Shown here piece by piece: positions 60,483 through 64,000 of a stretch of 64,000 nucleotides of DNA. Position numbers and translations under genes: made by a program. Source of the stretch: Vicingaceae bacterium (lineage in GTDB: Bacteria; Bacteroidota; Bacteroidia; Flavobacteriales_E; Vicingaceae); assembly GCA_028245195.1 (NCBI GenBank), contig JAOKCF010000001.1, positions 124,001-188,000 on the forward strand, given 5' to 3'. Each line of letters starts with the position of its first letter. Within the stretch, counting starts at the first letter, position 1. The notes beneath the pieces are model-generated. The model made no database searches and was not told the origin of the DNA. It worked only from the letters and a program-made list of their open reading frames with translations.

Positions 60483-61117
60483 CTATTAAATTTTGCAGGA
60501 CTTCCAAAGTAGACTCCTCTTTTAATTGCATCCACAACAACTACACTCCCCATTCCAATAATAACATTATCCCCAACGACTATATTATCCCGGAGAACCA
60601 CGTTGGATGCTATAAAGCATTGCTCTCCTATGGTGGCTCCTCCATTTATCACACTAGAAGAAGAAACATGGCAATTGCTACCAACTGTAACATCATGTTC
60701 TATAATTGCCGAAGTGTTTATTATACAGTTACTCCCAATAGTTGCACTTGAATTAATAATTGCCCCATGCATTATGATGGAACCCTCGCCGATAGACGCA
60801 TGTCTTGAAACGTGAGCTAAAGGTGAAATAATAGTAGGCAGTATTTTATTCTTGCTTTTTAGTTTATTATACAGTTGTAATCTTACCGAGGCAGAAAGTT
60901 TATGTCCTAAGGTTATTAAAAAATTATCGTATGTCTCCATTAACTTGTCGAGATCTTCGTCCGAACCAATTATTGGATATCCTAATACTTCTTGTCCAAT
61001 ATTTGCAGGCAAATCTAAGATACCGTAAATTTCGAATCTATTTTCCTTCTCAATAATATCGATACAAGATCTACAGTGCCCTCCTCCTCCAATTAATATT
61101 ATTTTTTCTTTTTCCAT
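60479..61117 (-). CDS. neuD: NeuD/LegH-like sugar O- or N-acyltransferase
   Basis: A 212-residue protein of the NeuD/PglD type: an N-terminal Rossmann-like UDP-sugar binding domain (IILIGGGGHCRSCIDIIEKE) and a left-handed beta-helix with hexad repeats (ASIGEGSIIMHGAIINSSAT, IGSNCIINTSAIIEHDVTVG) that binds acetyl-CoA. The catalytic His is the one in IEHDVTVG. In legionaminic pathways this fold (LegH/PglD) N-acetylates the 4-amino group of the LegC product; in sialic acid loci it O-acetylates. The neighbourhood (legC and legB two genes upstream) makes the N-acetyl role likely here. Confidence 0.88.
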   Translation of the reverse strand: MEKEKIILIGGGGHCRSCIDIIEKENRFEIYGILDLPANIGQEVLGYPIIGSDEDLDKLMETYDNFLITLGHKLSASVRLQLYNKLKSKNKILPTIISPLAHVSRHASIGEGSIIMHGAIINSSATIGSNCIINTSAIIEHDVTVGSNCHVSSSSVINGGATIGEQCFIASNVVLRDNIVVGDNVIIGMGSVVVVDAIKRGVYFGSPAKFNR

Positions 61118-61138
61118 AAAACCACTACAATCTGACCT

Positions 61139-61582
61139 TTACGACCATTTTTTTAATCGCTCCGTGCTGATTAATGGCGCATGAGCATCCTCAGGATAAA
61201 AAATCACAAACTCTCTGGTTTTTGCCTGAACTTTAAATTGAGGTTTATCTAAAAACAATTGATAATCATCTTCATTATTAAAGTGTCCTTCTGGGAAAGA
61301 GCAATTGACTCTGCTTTTCCAACCGATAACTTCCTTACCTTCTGCCACAAAATGAATATCAATATATTTATTATGAATTTCTAATTTTGGATTTTCCTGA
61401 TTATTATAGCTGTTAATATCTTCTACATCCATTACTAAGGCAAACACATCCTCTTCAAAAGTATCATGCCTTCCTTCTATGCAGTTCTTAAAGTCAAATG
61501 CTTTTATAAAGTCAAATGCAAGTTTGAAATTACTATTTAGTGGTAGGTACACGTTACTATTTTCAATCGAATATAAGATCAT
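61139..61582 (-). CDS. YhcH/YjgK/YiaL (DUF386) family protein
   Basis: A 147-residue beta-sandwich protein of the YhcH family. Visible signature parts are KYIDIHFVAEGKEVIGWKSR and FVIFYPEDAHAPLISTERLK; the His of DIHFV, the Glu of AEGKE and the two His of DAHAP match the family metal site. In E. coli the paralogue NanQ has been proposed to act as a sialic acid anomerase. Its presence between legC and neuD genes suggests a similar conversion of a pathway sugar or the nonulosonate itself. It overlaps legC by 4 nt. The role is inferred. Confidence 0.88.
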   Translation of the reverse strand: MILYSIENSNVYLPLNSNFKLAFDFIKAFDFKNCIEGRHDTFEEDVFALVMDVEDINSYNNQENPKLEIHNKYIDIHFVAEGKEVIGWKSRVNCSFPEGHFNNEDDYQLFLDKPQFKVQAKTREFVIFYPEDAHAPLISTERLKKWS

Positions 61583-62721
61583 ACTCTTACACTACTAGGA
61601 ATATTTACCAATCGGTCCGACAACCATTTACTATTTTCTAAACCATCTGTTTGACAGTCTTCAAACATGGAAAGCCTATTTAACAATTCCCATACGGGTC
61701 TTGTCATTACTCCATTCGCGTTGGTGGCCTCTAAAAATTGATTTCGTTCTTCCTTATTCTTCAACAAGACAGCATTCAACCAATAGTTGGACTTTGCATT
61801 ATTAGACTCCTTAATGTGGGTTATTGATCTACCCTCAAAAAAGTCTTGATACTTCTGAGCCAGCTGTCTCTTATTTTCGACAAAATTCCGTAGTTGCTCT
61901 AGCTGAGCACATGCCAGCGCAGCATTTAAGTTGGGCATTCGGTAATTATATCCAATCTGATCATGATTAAATTCCCATTTATGTTGAACTTTTGCTTGAG
62001 TCGTTAAGTGTTTTACTCTTTTTGCTATCTCTTCATCATTAGTAACTAAAGCACCGCCACCACCACAAGTAATTGTCTTATTACCATTAAAACTAAACAC
62101 TCCTAATTTGCCAAATGTTCCTGTGTGTTTACCTTTGTAATAGCTCCCTAAAGATTCTGCGGCATCTTCCACTAACGCAATATTCCACTTTTTACAAATC
62201 TCAGCTAATCGAGCTATATCACATGGAAACCCAAACGTATGCATCGGAACACAAGCGGCAACTCGTTTGTTTGAATTTTTATTGTAGGCATATCCATCAG
62301 TAGCAACAAACGCATTTTGCTCTAAAAACTCAATTAATGCTTCTGGCGACATCCCTAATGTACTTTTATCTACATCTATAAAAATGGGAATGGCATCACA
62401 ATAGGAAATAGCATTTCCAGTCGCCACAAATGTTAAAGCCTGAGTGATAACTTCTTCTTGCGGCTTCACCCCGGAAACAAGCAATCCTATGTGCAATGCA
62501 TTTGTGCCATTAACAATAGCTACAGCATGTTTCGCTCCTGTCAACTCACACATCATCTTTTCAAATCGAGTAACATACTCCCCTGCTGAGGAAACGAAAG
62601 TAGAATCTATACAATCATTTAAATATTTCTTTTCATTTCCAATAAACTTTGGCTCATGTAATGGTATGAATTTCTTACCCGGAAATTGAGCTTTTACGAA
62701 TTCAATAATTTCATTAAACAT
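61579..62721 (-). CDS. legC: LegC-type PLP-dependent aminotransferase
   Basis: A 380-residue DegT/DnrJ/EryC1-fold aminotransferase that converts a nucleotide-4-keto-6-deoxy-GlcNAc to the 4-amino sugar. It starts FNEIIEFVKAQFPGKKFIPL, with HEPKFIGNEKKYLNDCIDST and GAKHAVAIVNGTNALHIGLL typical of the LegC subgroup. The PLP Lys is in KLGVFSFNGNKTITCGGGGA, and WKFNHDQIGYNYRMPNLNAA-type sequence (WEFNHDQIGYNYRMPNLNAA) follows. It overlaps the YhcH-like gene by 4 nt and the legB-like gene by 8 nt, so all are in one operon. Confidence 0.93.
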   Translation of the reverse strand: MFNEIIEFVKAQFPGKKFIPLHEPKFIGNEKKYLNDCIDSTFVSSAGEYVTRFEKMMCELTGAKHAVAIVNGTNALHIGLLVSGVKPQEEVITQALTFVATGNAISYCDAIPIFIDVDKSTLGMSPEALIEFLEQNAFVATDGYAYNKNSNKRVAACVPMHTFGFPCDIARLAEICKKWNIALVEDAAESLGSYYKGKHTGTFGKLGVFSFNGNKTITCGGGGALVTNDEEIAKRVKHLTTQAKVQHKWEFNHDQIGYNYRMPNLNAALACAQLEQLRNFVENKRQLAQKYQDFFEGRSITHIKESNNAKSNYWLNAVLLKNKEERNQFLEATNANGVMTRPVWELLNRLSMFEDCQTDGLENSKWLSDRLVNIPSSVRV

Positions 62722-63712
62722 TATAGATATCAGCTTTATAGTTGGCTAAATTTTCATTTTTAGAAAACCAGTCAATAGTTTTTACTAATCCTTCTTGCAG
62801 GCTATAATTTACCTTCCAATTAGTATGCTTAATAATTTTAGAATTATCCCCAAACAACCTAAAAACTTCAGATTTAGAAGGCCTAATTCTATCTGGATCC
62901 TGAATAATTTTGGCTGTAGGGTTTATTAATTCTATTAGAGTTTCAGCCATCTTTTGCATCGATATTTCTGAATTAGTTGCAATATTACATTCATGCCCTA
63001 TTAAAGATTCTGATTTCGCTATTTCAATAAACCCATTAACAGTATCACTAACATAAAGTAAGTCTCTTGTTGGACTTAAATCTCCTAACTTAATCTCATT
63101 ATACCCTTTTAATAACTGAGCAATAATTGTTGGAATAATTGCTCTTGCTGATTGACGAGGGCCATATGTATTAAATGGTCGAACAATTGTTATTGGCACA
63201 TTAAATGATCTAAAAAATGAATCTGCCATGCAATCAGCTCCAATCTTTGAGGCAGAATATGGAGATTGTGGTTGTTTTGGATGGATTTCATCGATCGGCA
63301 CATATTTAGCGGTACCGTATATCTCAGAAGTTGAAGTGACCAAGACCCTTTCAATTCCTAAATCTTTTGCTGCTTGCAGTATATTAAGCGTTCCTTTAAC
63401 ATTTGTATCTACATAGCTATTGGGCGAATGATAACTATATGGAATCGCAATTAAAGCTGCTAAATGAAATACAATATTACAGTCTTTCATTGCAGTCCTT
63501 ACACCATTTGGATCTCTAATATCTCCGCTAAATATTTCGACTTTGGCTAATTTTTCTTTTGGAAAGGAGTCCAACCATCCCCAAAAATTAAAAGAATTAT
63601 ATAAAACGAAAGCCTTAACGGTGTGCCCTTTATCCACTAATTCTTCTATCAGATGGCTTCCGATAAATCCATCTGCTCCTGTGACAAGTATTTTTTTCTC
63701 TTTTAATTCCAA
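62714..63712 (-). CDS. legB: LegB-type NAD-dependent 4,6-dehydratase
   Basis: A 332-residue extended SDR that forms the 4-keto-6-deoxy sugar from UDP- or GDP-GlcNAc, first dedicated step of the legionaminic pathway. The cofactor loop is KKILVTGADGFIGSHLIEEL, followed by VFHLAALIAIPYSYHSPNSY, the catalytic set TSTSEIYGTAKYVPIDE with YSASK, and RPFNTYGPRQSARAIIPTII. The IAIPYSYHSP block is characteristic of LegB. It overlaps legC by 8 nt and begins 9 nt after the Wzc-like stop. GDP preference is suggested only by the ptmE gene downstream. Confidence 0.93.
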   Translation of the reverse strand: MELKEKKILVTGADGFIGSHLIEELVDKGHTVKAFVLYNSFNFWGWLDSFPKEKLAKVEIFSGDIRDPNGVRTAMKDCNIVFHLAALIAIPYSYHSPNSYVDTNVKGTLNILQAAKDLGIERVLVTSTSEIYGTAKYVPIDEIHPKQPQSPYSASKIGADCMADSFFRSFNVPITIVRPFNTYGPRQSARAIIPTIIAQLLKGYNEIKLGDLSPTRDLLYVSDTVNGFIEIAKSESLIGHECNIATNSEISMQKMAETLIELINPTAKIIQDPDRIRPSKSEVFRLFGDNSKIIKHTNWKVNYSLQEGLVKTIDWFSKNENLANYKADIYNV

Positions 63713-63721
63713 TTTGGTTTT

Positions 63722-64000
63722 TTATTTATCTTCACTATAGTAACCATAACCATAACCATAACCATAACCATAACCATAACCATAACCATAGCCATAGCCA
63801 TAATTACCCCCATAACCAATACCTTGCTTTTGAGTAACAGCATTTACGACAAGCCCCATATTGGTTAAAACTCCATCTTCGTATAACTGACTTACATTTT
63901 TTAAATGAGCTTTCTTTGTATAATTATGTCTCAATATGTATACTCCAACATCTGCATATTTTTTCAACAGTAGAGCATCTGTTACTAAACCAAGGGGTGG
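63722..64000 (-). CDS. wzc: Wzc-type tyrosine autokinase, C-terminal end (partial)
   Basis: C-terminal 92 residues of a bacterial tyrosine kinase that controls polysaccharide polymerisation and export; the rest lies beyond the right edge. The visible part begins PPLGLVTDALLLKKYADVGV (typical of the BY-kinase domain after the Walker motifs), then YILRHNYTKKAHLKNVSQLY, and a tail with ten consecutive Gly-Tyr dipeptides ending YSEDK. Clustered C-terminal tyrosines are the autophosphorylation sites in this family; the GY register is unusually regular. It lies upstream of legB in the same direction, as expected for the start of a Wzx/Wzy-dependent locus. Confidence 0.9.
   Translation of the reverse strand, partial: PPLGLVTDALLLKKYADVGVYILRHNYTKKAHLKNVSQLYEDGVLTNMGLVVNAVTQKQGIGYGGNYGYGYGYGYGYGYGYGYGYGYYSEDK
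63742..63801. repeat. Hexanucleotide tandem repeat encoding the GY tail of the kinase
   Basis: Eight exact copies of AACCAT (63742-63789) plus two AGCCAT copies (63790-63801) on the plus strand. On the minus strand these are GGTTAT/GGCTAT, alternating Gly and Tyr codons. The unit is a multiple of three, so copy-number change alters tail length without shifting the frame. Confidence 0.95.

Noticed and set aside
63742-63801. Short tandem repeats considered as a CRISPR or telomere-like array
   Set aside because: No spacers; the repeats are in-frame Gly-Tyr codons of the kinase gene.

Overview
The window is AT-rich bacterial DNA from a member of the Bacteroidota, most likely the Flavobacteriales. 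The evidence is the rpsL-rpsG-fusA-rpsJ-rplC order without tuf, a type IX secretion (gliding-motility type) C-terminal domain, DUF4290 next to murA, a LuxC-like reductase divergent from a dicluster ferredoxin, a DUF6089-like outer-membrane protein, and several TAnnTTTG promoter elements instead of classical -10 boxes. The genus cannot be fixed from sequence alone. No tRNA, rRNA, CRISPR array or intact insertion sequence was seen.

Positions 1-32600 are conserved chromosomal backbone. From left to right: the str/S10 ribosomal operon (minus strand); uvrD/pcrA, DUF4290 and murA; a TlpA-type thioredoxin; grpE-dnaJ; a YkgJ-type cysteine-cluster protein; an mnmD-like tRNA-modification gene; a thioredoxin-fold protein; a beta-helix lipoprotein; the LuxC-like reductase/ferredoxin pair; an unknown exported protein; an apparent five-gene operon guaB, double-parvulin PPIase, chaperone-like lipoprotein, SurA-like PPIase, moxR; a 1657-residue T9SS cargo protein; a paired M16 peptidase operon (one active-site subunit and one without it); and a DUF6089-like barrel protein with a strong terminator.

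Positions 32643-33446 are a gene-free boundary carrying a roughly 367-bp element with imperfect terminal inverted repeats. To its right, up to the window edge, is a surface-polysaccharide locus read almost entirely right to left, starting with the end of a Wzc-type tyrosine kinase. Its promoter-proximal half encodes a nonulosonic (legionaminic-type) acid pathway: legB, legC, a YhcH/DUF386 protein, a NeuD-like acyltransferase, two NeuB-family synthases, an SpsF-type nucleotidyltransferase and a PtmE-like nucleotidyltransferase. The expected hydrolysing 2-epimerase (LegG/NeuC) is not in the window. A PseA/WbpG amidotransferase with HisH and a HisF variant lacking the usual catalytic Asp suggests an acetamidino-type decoration. 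The rest holds Wzx, Wzy, many glycosyltransferases, an FkbM methyltransferase, a frameshifted sulfotransferase, a VOC/ATP-grasp/PIG-L group, a Gmd-like dehydratase and acetyltransferases. One acyltransferase (OafA-like with an SGNH tail) is inserted on the opposite strand.

The main points of interest are MurA with Asp replacing the fosfomycin-target Cys, the single-base frameshift in the sulfotransferase P-loop region, the variant HisF, the divergent second NeuB, the missing LegG, the terminal-inverted-repeat element, a GY-repeat kinase tail encoded by a hexamer repeat, and several genes whose promoter element sits only 4-7 nt before the start codon, suggesting leaderless mRNAs.
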